A stretch of DNA of 64,000 nucleotides, taken from contig VZTG01006794.1 of assembly GCA_013397845.1 (NCBI GenBank), forward strand, positions 191,765-255,764, read 5' to 3'. Position 1 is the stretch's first letter, and each line of letters starts with the position of its first letter. Below the pieces are notes generated by a model. That model had not been told where the DNA came from and searched no databases. It was given only the letters and a program-made list of their open reading frames with translations. The position numbers were made by a program, and so were the translations under genes. Positions 1-17,337 of the stretch are shown here, one piece after another. The DNA comes from Melanocharis versteri (taxonomy: Eukaryota; Chordata; Aves; Passeriformes; Melanocharitidae).

Positions 1-294
1 AGATGCTTCCCTTGGTAACACTACCTTTGCTGTTTGCCTCAAGTCCACCTTTGGTATAACCAGGCAGTCTGTTCTCCCATAACGACCAAGAATTCCAGGG
101 ACAAACTGGTTTTTCTCAGGAAATTCTACTCACTTTGAGGGCATGACATTTGGGGAGAGAGACTATAAAATTATTTCACAGCTCAGCTGTTCTTTGATCT
201 TCTAACACCCAAGAGAATTTAACACTTTTCTAAAACCAGGATTTAAACAGCAGCACAACACCAACCCCAGGTATACTCAGATCCTGCCTTCTCA

Positions 295-5115
<4,821 letters not shown>

Positions 5116-7849
5116 TCATGGGGACGATGGGGCTGGGGATGGGGATGTTGAGCTGTGCTGTCATGGAATTTAACATTTGTAGCAATTCATTATTTTTATT
5201 ATTATTGGGAAATGAGTAGCTGCTAAGGAACATCCCAGGCGGTGAGCGGCACTGCAGGGAGCAAAGCTGACACCCTGTGTTTAACAACCCCCAGCCAGAT
5301 TGGGTCAGAAAAGGGGGAAAAAGGGCCGGGATCATCCCAGGAGGGCCTGGAGCTGGACAGAGCCCCGGCACTGCTCACCCGTGTTTCGCCCAGCCCTCGC
5401 TGGCAGGGCTGTGAGGTGTGAGCCTTGCTTCCCCGCTTCCCTCTGCTTCCCTCCCAGGAAAAATCTCCAACACAAATTATCTCTGAGAGCAGGAGCTGGT
5501 TTTCTGCCCACTCCTTCGCCAGCCCGGCGGTCTCTCGCTCCTGACTCTGCTGTGTGATGACAGCAGGGGTGGCCATGCCAAGGGACCAGGGTGTCCCACA
5601 GGGGTGAGGGGTGCTGGCCCAGCCCCTCAGAGCGCATGGAGAGAGGCCCTGTGCTCATCCATCCTTCCCGAGGATGTCCCAGGAGCTCCTGCCTCAGTTT
5701 CCCCAGCCGGAGCCCTGGGCAGGTTTCTCTTGCCCACCCACACCCGGGGTCAGGGTTAATCAGCTGCCACCTGTGAGGCTCCAGGTGACCCTGACACCGT
5801 GTCCAGCTGTACCAGAGAACTAAAAGGTCTTTGTCCCTCGGGAGAGGCTCAGGGTCGCAGAAGACGAGGACAAGGGCAGCGAGAGGGGTGAGGAGGGGAT
5901 GGGGCTGCCTTGGGGACTGTCCCCACCCCGCAGCCCCCTCCCAGCACCAGCCCTGCCTCCCGCTGCCGGTCCCTGCCAGGCCTGGGAGCAGAACCCAGCT
6001 GCGGGGAAGATAAATAGCCCCATTTTGCATGCTAATGGCATCCCAGCCCCCAGCCGCTTCCCATCAATCTATTTTTGGGTTTCGCTGGAGAAAAAAAAAA
6101 AAATCGCTTTTGCCAAACAGTTGGGGTGGCAGAGAGGCAGGGAGGCTGCAGTATCCCAGCTCTCCTGTCACCCTGGGGTGAGGAGAGAGCCCAGGGGAGC
6201 ATCCTCAGCACCAGGGAGGGGTGTGGGACCCCCTGACTCCCCAGCCTGTCCCAGTGAGCCTGAACTCTTCTAAATACCCAGAGCTGCACCCATGTTCTAG
6301 CACATCCAGTGTCATGGAGCACCAGTGGTTCTTCCCCATGGAAATTTGGGGGGTTTTGGAGATAAATTGGGTTCCCCCATCTTGCCAGAGGATGAAGGAC
6401 TAAGGGGAGCCCATCAGGAGCCTCCCTGACCAATGGATGGATGGGGAGAGCAGGGTAGTGCCCAGTCTCTGCTGAGGCCCTGGAAGCTGCAGGAATTTCA
6501 CTTTTGGGACTGTCTCCTGAAAAACGGAGCTGGGGTGAGGGATGGCAGCAGGGTGTCCCCAGAATGGGGTTGGTATTAGGGCTCCAAATCTCTCTTTACA
6601 CAGCAACTCCTATACAACAAGAAAACTCAGAATAATTTATAGGTTGAGTAAAATTAACCATAAATGGGTTTTAATCATCTCTGGGGATGGACCCGTGTTT
6701 GGTGTGTCCTGGTGAGTGCCGGAGAGAGCACTGGCTGTGCGTCCCACCAAGCCTGGGCAGCAGAGGCACTGGGAGCTCTGGGATGATCTTCCAAAGGTGT
6801 TGGAGCATGGCAGGGATGAGCTGTCCAAGATCCAGCCCTCAGGCATCCTTTCCAGCCCAGCTCTGCTTTTTGGACACTCCATGGGTTCCTCCTTGGGTTT
6901 CCTTTTGCTACCCAAGCCTGGCACTAGGCTGCTGCAGGAACGTGGCCAAAAGCCTAACAGGGTAATTAATCAGCAATTATTCTGATTAATGCAACTGGGG
7001 GGTGGTGGGGTGGGAAGCGAGGTGGGGAGAAATCCCTGAGCTGCTCCTGGAATCATCAGGATCAGGAGTTGGCCCATCCCCATGGTGGGAAGGAGAAGGG
7101 TGTCTGCCCTGTGCATTGCTCTGCCGTCCCAAAACACCTTAAAGCAGGGTGTGAAGCAGGAAGAAAAGATGTTTTCTCCCTGGTGCAACAAAATCTGAAG
7201 GGGTGAAGGGGCAACAGCACCGTTAAAGTTGAAATTATGCTGCACCTTTGCCTGCAGGGAGCTGCTGCCGGGTCTGCATGTTGGCACAGCACTTCTTACC
7301 ACCCTTGACGGCGTTTTTGGGGATGGGAATAAAACCCCAGAGGGAAGAGACCACACACAGCAGGTCACTCCTCTCTCCTGGGTGCACAGAGTCATCCCAC
7401 TTCTGGCTGGGGACTTCCCAAATTTGGTTTGTGTGTGTCTGGCTGAGGAAAGCGAGGTGGGGGCGGGTGCTGGGCATGTCAACATCCAGAATTGCTCACA
7501 AAGGTTTGAAAGTGAAAAAAAACCAAGGACGAGCTCACCAAGGTGGATCCTGCCAGGGATGGGGATCAGGGTCCGGCCCAAAGCCCCGCAGGGAGCAGCC
7601 CAGCCCACGGCCGGGTCACTGCGGCCCCTTGCTCACACAAAGCCGCCTCTGTGTCCCTGGGGAGAGCAGAGGCGGCAGCAGCTTCTCCCGGGACAACGAG
7701 AAAACAAACCCCAGGGCTCTCCCGAGGCTGGGAATTCGTGTTTTTAAATATCACATAGCACTGCAAGAATGCATCCGCAGGGCAGGATCAGCGCTGGGGC
7801 TCATCACAAGCACTGTTTCCTGCTGCCTGCCTGTGGCAATGGAAGGGGA

Positions 7850-8110
7850 AATGGCTTTAAACTAAAAGAGGGGAGATTTAGGTTAAATATAAAGAAAACT
7901 TTTTTACAGCGAGGGTGGTAAAACACTGGCACAGGTTGCCCAGGGAAGCTGTGGGTGCCTCATCCCTGCAAGTGTTCAAGGTCAGGCTGGACAGGGCTTG
8001 GAGCAACCTGGTCTAGTGGAAGGTGTCTCTGCAAAAGCCAGAAGGTTGGAATGAGATGGAATGGACTTTAAAGGTTCATTCCAACCCAAACTATTCCATG
8101 ATTCTGTGAA
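7850..8110 (+). repeat. CR1 LINE 3'-end fragment
   Basis: A plus-oriented copy with 'ggggagatttaggttaaata', 'cactggcacaggttgccca', 'caaggtcaggctggacagg' and 'gagcaacctggtctagtgg', ending in 'attccatgattctgtga', a decayed form of the CR1 terminal 8-bp repeat. The sequence is clearly diverged from any active copy. Confidence 0.9.
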
Positions 8111-9245
8111 AATCCCTGTTGCAAAACACCTGCTTGCAAGCCCTGAGCAGAAATCCAGCCCCTTCCTGTGTGCCAGTGCCAGGCACAGGGACAGGACATC
8201 CCAGAGGTTCCAGGAATACCTGGAGCAGTGTGAGCTCCTCAGCTGAGCCCTGAGAGGGCAAAGAGCCCAAATTCGGCCACTGAAGCCCCACATTTGCACC
8301 CTCAGCCAGTGTGGTGCTTGCTGGGTGGTGGTGCCATTGCTTTGCACTCCCAAATGGGATGATTACTTGGATTTCAGACATGGAAGTGCCAGAGAAGACT
8401 AAAACAGGGGCTTGTTTTTAATCCCTGTTGTCTCAGTTCCTAAATTAACACTTTTGGAGCCTGTTCTCACTTGATTATCACCCGATGCCGTGAAATCCTC
8501 TGAAGACAGGATGTCCTACTTAACAAATCAGCTCCGTATTAGGTAAATATACATTCTGAAGTTTTAATTAGTCCCATGCTACGATACAGAGACGCCCTGA
8601 GGACTCATCTGCAGCACCTGCTCCCCTCTGCACCCCAAGCCGAGCTCTGGTGTGCGGCAGGAATTTTGCCAGAGCCGGCGGCAGCAGGTGCCAAGATCCC
8701 ACAGCAGCTGGGAGGGAGCGAGGTGCCTTTGAGAGGCTCCTCCAAAGCCGTTGGAGGTCTCACTGACAATTAGCAGAGATTCCTAAAGGATCTTCAACAC
8801 GAGGCTCGCACCTTCAGCAATCCAGAGAGCGGAGCTGGCATCAGCTGCAGGTTTGCTGGGAAGAATCCCCACGTGGGAGAGAGCTCAAGGGCACGGTGTC
8901 TTGCCAGCAGAATGCTAATGATGCTGCCCAAATGGCATTCCTTAAAATTGTCTTTTCATCTGGGGATGTCCAAAGTCAAGAGCTCTGGCAGATGGACCAA
9001 TGTTTCCAAAGGTACCTGGTGATTTGGATGAATTGGGTGAGGAGCATCCCTGTGCCAAGGGCAGCATGTCCATGGTCCTGTCCTCCAGCCCACTGTTCCA
9101 GGTTCATTTCCAACAGCTGAGCTGTCAGCAAAGCTGCTGCTTCTGGTCATCGTTGCCCCGGAGTAACAGACTCAGGTTTGGGGGATTTTCACTTCTTCCT
9201 TCCACCCAAGGTAGTGCAAGCTCCGACCATGGGCTGGGTAACGAG

Positions 9246-9323
9246 TGAAGGTGAAGGTGAAGGCAAAAATGAAGGTGAAGGTGATGATGAAAGTAAAGGT
9301 GAAGTAGTGATGAAGGTGAAGGC
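9246..9323. repeat. Degenerate GAAGGT simple repeat
   Basis: Imperfect hexamer tract built of gtgaag / gaaggt units with interruptions such as 'aaaaatgaag' and 'gatgatgaaag'. It is a minor low-complexity feature. Confidence 0.85.
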
Positions 9324-12300
9324 CTGCTAAATCCCCCAAAACACCAGGTCTCCCATTTGCTTCCCAGTTCTGTTATTCCCCATCCCTTCTGCTCTCTCCA
9401 TCTGCTCTGCACTCCCATCCATGGCTCCTTCCTAAAAACCAGTGTCACTTGCCCTCTCTGATTCCCCAGGTCTCTCTTCTTCAGTAAGGGGTGGCATTAC
9501 AACTATCTGATCTTTGCAGCACCGGGGTGACAACCCTTGGGGGACACTGGTTAATCCATCCCACTGCCCCCACTGGGACCAGCACTCCCTGCATCCCGAG
9601 AGATGCAACCAAAGGTGGGAGCAGAACACAGAGCCCTGGGATGCCCGGGCAGTTCGAACTCTGGCATTCTCTAACTTCTGATTCTGCAGCCTGGCTGCGT
9701 GAGCAACCAGCTGCCAGATCCCAGAGCAGCGTGCAGTGGCAATCAGAGCACGGCAAATCAATTCATGCCAGGCTGTACCTTGCAATGTAAATAATAAATC
9801 GGATTCAGTAGCAATTGAATGCAGCCCGGAGCCCTGAAATCAGGCTTGGAAAAAATAAGAACTTGAGGCTGTTAAGATGCAGCAGGGTGGTGTATGGTCA
9901 TTAGCTGGAAAACTCTGCTTGGATATTGGTTCTCATTTGTGCCTGTTCTGGGTGCTGGAATAACAAATGCAGCACTGGGATGGTGGCAATGCCCGACCTG
10001 GGGAGAGCCGTGGTGAGGATGGCAGGATCCATCCTGCTCGAGCTTCAGTTCCCTAATGGAGAGCAGATGGAGCTGGATGAAATTATTTTGGCCCCAAAAA
10101 ATTACAACACATGTAAAAATAAAACCCTGTAATTAGTGGGAATTTCATCAGGTTTCAGCTGGGACAGAAAAAGCCAGGGAGCAGCATTCCACTGCTGCAG
10201 AATTGCAGCTGGACATGAGGCAGTCTCAGCACAGGGTGGGCTGAGCTACTGCAGGACCAGCAAAACCTCCCCAGTCTATCAAATACCCGTGAACACCTTT
10301 TTAAAATGCCTGTATTTAATTTTTTATATACCAAAAAGAATTGAAGTACTGATTTGATGTTTTTTGCCCTTGCTGGGCATTGATTAGGAACCTGGCAGAG
10401 GTGGATCCTGCCGTCCCGCCGTGTCCTTGCAGAATTACATCGTGTGTGTCCTCTCATTGGATTAAGTTGCAAATTCAAAATTTCACTTGGGGAAACAATA
10501 TTAAAAAGAAAAAAGCCAGCCCTCTGTGCTGAGGGAAAGGAGGTGATCATGCTCTCAAATAATTACAGGCTGCCTTGAAAATAACCGTGACGTGCCAAAA
10601 TCCAATTAGAAATATATCTATATAAACCTCCAAATGGAAGAGCTTCCATCGTTTCAACTCCTCTCTGTGTCCCAGGGAGCAGGAAAAAGGTAGTAATGCC
10701 TCAGATGTCCTCTGCCAGTAACTCGTGAACCTTGGGAAGGTGCAGATGTCACGCTGTGAGTGGCAGGAGGGTCACCTGCCCAGCCAGGGGCCAGAGGACA
10801 GCACAGGTACCTCCTGGGCTCTGTAAGCCAGAGCTCCGATGTGACCTGCAGCACCCCCGCCTTGCAGCACTGAGCTTTGGTTCTTTTATTATCAGCATGA
10901 AAATAAATTCTTTTCAGGGAGAGATTTTCATAACACTAAATATTTCCATGCCTGGCTGAGATAAGCACCATCCATCAGCCCGCACCAGGCAGGAGGCTTC
11001 AGCACGAAGCTGTTTTTGATTCTATCTCCCTGCAAGTGCCTCAACAAATTCATTTTAAAGTCTTTGCACAAAAAAATCAGGGGTAGGGGGTGGGAGTGGG
11101 AGGGGCGGGATTTGGGAAAACCCTTCCATGGTGTTTGGCTTGGGAGTGTCTATTCCCAGCCCGTGGGGATGTGGTGAGGGGGTGTCCCCAATGCCTAGCT
11201 GCATTCACAGCCTCCAGGCCTGTGGTTGGGTGCTGTGGGGGGGCTTTGTGGAGGTGACATCCCAACAGGGCAGGATGTCCCAAGGCCACCGAGACCACGT
11301 GCCCAGCCACTGCTGGATGTGTGATTCTGGTTCCTCCCCCTCGCTGGGTGCTCCCTTTTCCTGCTGACGAGCGGTTTTCATTAACGAGCAGACAAGCAAA
11401 GCACCAGAGAAATTAGCCACTTTTCTCCTTGGACAAATAACTTCCGTCTGAAGGCTTTTCATCTCCTCCCTCTCATCCTCGCGGGGCGCGGCGGGAGGAA
11501 AGCTGATGTTTAATTACTTCCTTTATTCTCTGAAAAACGAACGTGCTGAATCATCCCAGCCTCGCACCCTCTCCGGAGCCCGGTGTTGGGGAGGGATGGG
11601 ACCCACGGGAACACTGGTGCTCTCCCTGCCCAAATCCATATGCATGTGGAGGAGAAGCCTGTTGGTCCGGGGCTCACTGGAGCCACTGTCACCAGCTTGT
11701 CCCCTTCCCACACCATCAATGCCCTGGGAAAAGGAGCCCTGGCTCGTGCTTTGAGTGTCCCAAGCTGTGTCTCGGTTTACAGCTTTCCCTCCCTGCTATT
11801 TAACTCCTGTTTAACTGCGAAAGGTCCTCAACCAGACATTAAAAGACCCAAAGTCAGACCAAAACCCTGGGGCTGTTCAAGAGATGCTCCACCATGGAAG
11901 GGATTGAGTGATAACCCAAGAGTGATGCTGGATGCTGTAAAACCATGGCTGGAGCATGGAGCAGGTGTGGGGATGCATGGGACCACACTACCTCCCCAAC
12001 CCTCCCCACGCAGCCCCAAGCTCAAGGTTTTTCTGAAAATCCTTTGGAATTTCAGATGTCTGAGCAGTCTGAACTTCCCCAGGCACCCAAACCCCACCAC
12101 AGTATCCCCAGGCCATTGGGATTCCGGGCTGGCACCAGCCTCATTTGCAGATGAGGAGGAAACAGATTCCATCCCCTGGACACATGAACCCTTTCCTGGA
12201 GAAGTGCAGTTACTACCAGAAAAATCACGGAAAGCAAAGGCTGGGAATGGCGCAGCACTTATTTTTAATAACAGCTTGGTGTAATCTGCACACATTTCTC

Positions 12301-13491
12301 AAGCGACATCAGCCTTTTCCTGCCAAGGCCCCTCTTTAACCATATTTCTCTTGGAAAATTTCTGCCATGGCTCAAAAGCTCTGTGTGTAGACAAAGGCCG
12401 AGGAAGAAATGGGAAATTCAAAGGGATGGAGAACACATTCTTTCTTTATCTGCCTGCAACAAGCAGCATTGCCCTGCCCGCTCTCTTGAAGCAGGGGGAG
12501 GAATGCCAACTCTCCCCAGGAATTCTCAAGGGATCTTTGCAGGGTTTGTGGCCTGATGTCCCCACTACACGCATGGTTTGTGACTCGATGTCCCCGCTCC
12601 CCGCCTGGCAGCATGGCTGGCTCACTGCATGTGTCAGCCCTGGCCAGCTCCCAGCGCAGAGCTGAGCCAGCATCCAGCTTTGTCAGGAGCTTGAGCCTCA
12701 TCCAGAGCAGCTCCTGATTGAGCATCCAAATTTTTGGAAAGCTCCTATTGATTTGGGGAGCTGAATTTAGTTTTGGCAAGTGCTTCACTCTTGCACACAC
12801 AGCTGCACAGCCCAGATCCAAGAGGGTTTTATGCTGTAGCTCTGCAAGGCCGATGAACAGCCACACAAAGCCTGCACGAGGCTGTGCAAGGTCACTGCCA
12901 CCTGCTGCACCTTCCCAGCCCACAGGGCGGTGATCATCACACAATGTGCTTAAGATGAGTGTTCTTCCTCTTAAAACAAAGGTGAGGGTGCTGCCCTGTG
13001 CTGCAGTGGGTCTGTGACAGTGAATTATTGCAAAGGTGTAGTACCACAGCACAGGTATCTGCTTGTCTTTGTCCTGGGCAGTCCCCGCCCCCATCCCAGC
13101 CCAGTGCAGGATGACCACAGGGTGCACAGCCAGACACCAGTCCCTTGGTGGCTGCAGGGGTTGTCAGCGACAGTCCCTGTCTGGGTCAGGTGTCACAGCT
13201 GAATGCAACCACCTACAAAATACCTGTGGGATTGTCAGCCCCGTGTAGTGACGAGTGCTGGTGACACTCCATTCTGCTCAATGCTGGTGTGCCGGGCACC
13301 AGTGAGGTTTGGTGGGTACCCACTCGTGCTGAGACCACCCGCCAGAGCCCATGCAGCACCCACGGGGGTGAGCACCCTCCTCTGCCTCCCCCATTCAGGG
13401 AGCTGGAGGTCAGGGGGAGGAGAGACATTTGGGGAGGAGGGAACAACCAGGTGTTTTCCACTCTGTGCCCACTGCAAACATGACCAAAAAN

Positions 13492-13650
13492 GTCCCCGCC
13501 CGAGCGCGGAGCCGCTGCCGGAGGATGAGCTGCGGCCGGCCCAAGGACATGGAAGGTACCGGGCGCGGGCGGGGGGGCTCAGGTGCGCGGCGGGACGCGC
13601 TTCCTCCAGCCGCGAACGCGGCGGGCACGGAGCTGGGGATCCGCTCCATC
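13492..13650 (+). promoter_or_regulatory. CpG-rich block, candidate distal SAMD10 promoter
   Basis: The sequence just after the N at 13491 is extremely CpG-rich (for example cgcccgagcgcggagccgc and gcgcggcgggacgcgc), unlike its flanks. The CpG-rich sequence at 14400-14470 probably belongs to the same island across the mis-join. It lies upstream of SAMD10 on the right strand and contains an ATG and donor compatible with SAMD10 exon 2, so it may be that gene's main promoter. No other gene is recognised here. Confidence 0.5.
13525..13555 (+). CDS. SAMD10: Candidate alternative first coding exon of SAMD10
   Basis: An ATG with a purine at -3 opens MSCGRPKDME and runs into a donor GGAAG|GTACC, leaving one base over (phase 1). 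SAMD10 exon 2 at 19709 needs exactly one incoming base, so splicing would give MSCGRPKDME followed by the alanine run and AHFSFC. The support is the CpG-island setting, the phase and the strand. No homology confirms the ten residues. It is an alternative to the exon at 17338, and the two could be different promoters of one gene. Confidence 0.35.
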
Positions 13651-13679
13651 CGAGGGGCTGCCCTCCATCTCTCCGCGAC

Positions 13680-13860
13680 GCTGTCCCCTCCATCCTGGGG
13701 GTCTGTCCGTCTTCCATCCCCCGGTACTGCCCTCTTCATGCCGGGGGTCTGTTCTTCATCCCTCCCCCGGTGCTGCCCCCTCCATTCCAGGGGTCTGCCT
13801 GTCCTCGATCCCCGGTGCTGTTCTCTCCATCCCGGGAGTCAGTCCCTCCACACTCCCCTT
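13680..13860. repeat. GC-rich minisatellite, about 45-bp unit
   Basis: Four or so imperfect units follow one another, each starting CTG(C/T)(C/T)C and ending in CCCCGGT(G/A), with a central GGGGTCTG. A second copy at 14472-14590 exists only because of the contig-end overlap described for this region. The repeat probably explains why assembly failed here. Confidence 0.7.
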
Positions 13861-14951
13861 TGCTCCTCCATTCCGGGGAGGGTCTGTCCCCGTGCCCTGC
13901 TCTTGGTATTGTGGTGTACCAAAGAAATGGGCTGGAAAATCTGGCTAGAGCCAAGGGATGCAGGTGTGAGGACAGGGCAGGCAGGCCCAGGGGCGCTGGA
14001 GCAGGGCAGGACCCCTGGGAAGAGCGTGTCAAGGTGGAAGGGGGCTCACTGCAGGCAGGGGTGTCCGTGCCTGTGGGCTCCCGCTCCTGCCTCCTGCCAG
14101 GAGAACCTGTCAGAGCCACCTGGAGTCCTGTCCACTGCCCTCACCCCACACTCTCACGCTGTCCAACCCTACAGAAATCCTCTGTCATGGAGTGCTCAGG
14201 GACCTCCTGACCCATGGGAGTCTCNGGGAGGAGGGAACAACCAGGTGTTTTCCGCTCTGTGCCCACTGCAAACATGACCAAAAACCTGTCCATGGTGCCC
14301 ACTGCACCCTGGTGTCCCCAGGGACCTGTTCCCCCAGCTGGAGAGAGATAGCGGGGATGATGCCCCGGGCAGGGATCGGGGGGTGATACCCGCGGCCCCT
14401 GCAGGGATCGGAGGATGCTCGGGATCCTCGGGGCGGGCGGCAGCGCGGGGCCGGCGGCGGGCGGGGCCCCNGGGTCTGTTCTTCATCCCTCCCCCGGTGC
14501 TGCCCCCTCCATTCCAGGGGTCTGCCTGTCCTCGATCCCCGGTGCTGTTCTCTCCATCCCGGGAGTCAGTCCCTCCACACTCCCCTTTGCTCCTCCATTC
14601 CGGGGAGGGTCTGTCCCCGTGCCCTGCTCTTGGTATTGTGGTGTACCAAAGAAATGGGCTGGAAAATCTGGCTAGAGCCAAGGGATGCAGGTGTGAGGAC
14701 AGGGCAGGCAGGCCCGGGGGTACTGGAGCAGGGCAGGACCCCTGGGAAGAGCGTGTCAAGGTGGAAGGGGGCTCACTGCAGGCAGGGGTGTCCGTGCCTG
14801 TGGGCTCCCGCTCCTGCCTCCTGCCAGGAGAACCTGTCAGAGCCACCTGGAGTCCTGCCCACTGCCCTCACCCCACACTCTCACGCTGTCCAACCCTACA
14901 GAAATCCTCTGTCATGGAGTGCTCAGGGACCTCCTGACCCATGGGAGTCTC

Positions 14952-17337
14952 AGGACCATAGATATCCCACAGCCATGCACATTCCCCCCAAACACTGAGC
15001 CCACTCCCTCAGCATGTGCCCAGGGCACCCATCGTGCTGCATAAGGAGGACGGAAAGGACATCTGCCTTTTGTTCCCTTCCTCCTCCGTCCTCAGGAGGC
15101 ACCAGCAGTGGGCAGCCACCAGCCTGAGTTCCGTCCCTGTGCGGGGCTCCCATCTCATCTCTGCAAGCAGAGATTTCAGAGGGAAGCTGGGGTGATGCTC
15201 ATCGCACCCAAGGCCTGAGCCAAGTACACCCCAGGGGAACCTGGAGAGGCTGGAGGGGGTGTCAGTCCTCTTTGAGTCGGGTTTCATCTTCCTCAGATCT
15301 TAGGGAATAGCTCAGGGTAGGACCTGGTCCATCCTACAGGCACAGCCTCAAAGGTGAGATGTGTTGGGGGATACCAGAGAGCATCACTGGAATGATCATC
15401 CCCAGAGGCTCCACCAGCACAAGCAGCAGCTCTGCCCTCCACCAGGGTGAGGCCACATGGAAGGGACAGAGGGGACCAGGGCAATGGCAGTGCCAGCTGA
15501 TCTCATGTCTCGTGCAGATGCCACTAAAAGCAGGATGAGTTCTTCACAAAGCTGCTCCCTGAATTGAGCAAATTCCCTGTCCTAGGAATCCTCAGAGACT
15601 TCTGGTCCCATCCACCTGTTCCTGCAGGAACTCAAGAGAGATGAACAGCTCTCTGAATCCACCTCCAATTGTAAGCAAATCCCTCGTTGTATGTGGCGCT
15701 AAATGTCACTTTCCCTCCCAAATGTGGTGTGACGACCCACCCTTAAGGGTCGTCACACACGGGCAGCCAGGCAATCCAACAAAGTGATTTTGTTCCTTGT
15801 GAAGCTTGTTTCAAGCTTCTCCCATTAATCCCGGGAAGCCTGTCTGACCCCGGGAAGCCTGACTGCCCCCATCGCAGCTGCCTGCAGACACGGCCCCATC
15901 TGGAGGGCAGGTCTGTGGGACAACCACGCGCGATGACATCAAAGATGCAGGGATGCTCCTGAGGCCATGCTGAGAAGTGGTGGCAGAGGACAGAGCAGGA
16001 GTCGGGCAGTCTTTGCCTATCCAGGCATATGGCTCCCCTCTCTGTGCCCCTGCCTGCTCCTCCTGCAGCTTGGCTGCCTGCCACCATGTCCCCCGGGCAG
16101 GTCCTGGTCACCTGCGGGCGGGAACCGTCAGCGGAAAGTCCCCTGGCAGCCGGTTCGCTGGTAGTGATCAGCCCGGGCCAACTCGGCACCCACATGGAAA
16201 TGCTTTCGCCGGGGAATGCTGCCACATCCTGCCCCGAGGTGCCCAGCCCCGGGAGGTTTCCCGTCCCTCTCCCCACCAGCAGCTGCTGCTGCTCTGAGCC
16301 TCTCCAGCGCTCACGTTTCACCAGCCATAAAAGTGTCTGGAGAGGGAATGGGAGCGGGAGCAGCGTTTTGCCTGGCGAGGGGAGGGAGCGGCGTCTGTCC
16401 CTGCCGCTGCTGCAGACCCTGTCCCACCGCTGCTGGTCTCCCTGCGGTAACCTGGACCTGGCCTCCCCCTCCTGCGTGGCTGGAGAGATGCTCAAAATGG
16501 ATCAAAGAGCCATGGAAACAAGCCGGCAGCGATTCCCCGGCGGCAAGCAGGCAGTGGGGTGTCACTCACAGGGGCAGGCAGACGGGGCACAGGGACCCTG
16601 GACCAGCTGGCAGGGACTTGGAATACTGGGATCGCAGTGGCTGTTTGGGGACCTGAGCTGAGCTCTCCCCACTCCAGCTCGGGCTCAGCCAGCCTGGAGG
16701 TTCCTGCATTCCTGTTTCAGGATTCCACACAGCCTCTGCTCTCCGACCTGTGCTGCCTCTGTGGGAACCCCACTTCTGCCCGGACCCCAACATGACCATG
16801 AAAGCTTTGGCCGGGAGCAGGTGCAGCCCACACTGAGCCCTGCAGCCCCTTCCCGTGGAGGTTGTTCATCACCCCGCTCCTTCTTTGCTTTTCCTCCTGC
16901 ACTCGGCTGCCCTAAGCCACCGGTGACCCCGGTGCTGTCACACTCGTGCCGTGGCTCCGCTTGGCCCCAGGGCACTTTGATGGCCGGTGGGTCCGGTGTC
17001 CCCTGCAGCAGCCCCCCCAGGCTTCCTGTCCATCCCAGCGCCAGCTGGCCCTGCCGCGGGATTAGGCGGGAGCACGAGAGGAGAGAACCGAGCATCTCTC
17101 CGGATCAAACGCCCACGGGGCAGTGGGGAGGGGGTGTAATTCACCCCCCTCTCCATGTGAGACCGGCTCGGAGCTGCCCGGAGCTGGGATGAGCGTGCAG
17201 CCGGTGCTCAGAGGCAGTGGGAAGGAGGCGTTCGGGGGAATCAGTCAGGTGTGGACGAGGTATGAGGGGAGGCAGGGATGGAGCCGCACTCGTGACGGCG
17301 GTGCCGAGCGCTCACGCGCATCCCTCCTCCCGCCGAG
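14952..17337. other. Upstream region of SAMD10, no gene recognised
   Basis: About 2.4 kb of GC-rich sequence with no exon I can support. Frames at about 15743-16495 (minus) and 16029-16661 (plus) are long but resemble no family and lack sensible splice sites. The last 200 bases, around 17200-17337, grow richer in CpG and may hold a proximal SAMD10 promoter. Confidence 0.5.

Larger units (their letters stand above)
13432..14951. other. Probable mis-join with two pairs of duplicated contig ends
   Basis: Single Ns at 13491, 14225 and 14471 separate four pieces. The end of piece A (13432-13490) recurs at the start of piece C (14226-14284) with one mismatch. The end of piece B (13745-14224) recurs at the start of piece D (14472-14951), 480 bases with no indel and four substitutions that I could count. 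The natural reading is A overlapping C and B overlapping D, with the real order A/C, gap, B/D. The pieces look like allelic or unresolved contig ends laid end to end, not a biological tandem duplication. Confidence 0.85.

Noticed and set aside
7229..7865. Overlapping frames of 170-210 codons near 7.2-7.9 kb on both strands
   Set aside because: No family resemblance, no splice context, and one runs into a CR1 copy.
13203..14210. Open frame of 335 codons on the plus strand
   Set aside because: It crosses the N at 13491 and the mis-joined contig ends, and much of it is a GC-rich minisatellite. A similar frame recurs at 14383-14937 only because of the duplicated contig end.
13235..14846. Several minus-strand frames of 110-216 codons
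   Set aside because: Antisense readings of the same minisatellite and overlap copies; they contain unknown residues at the Ns.
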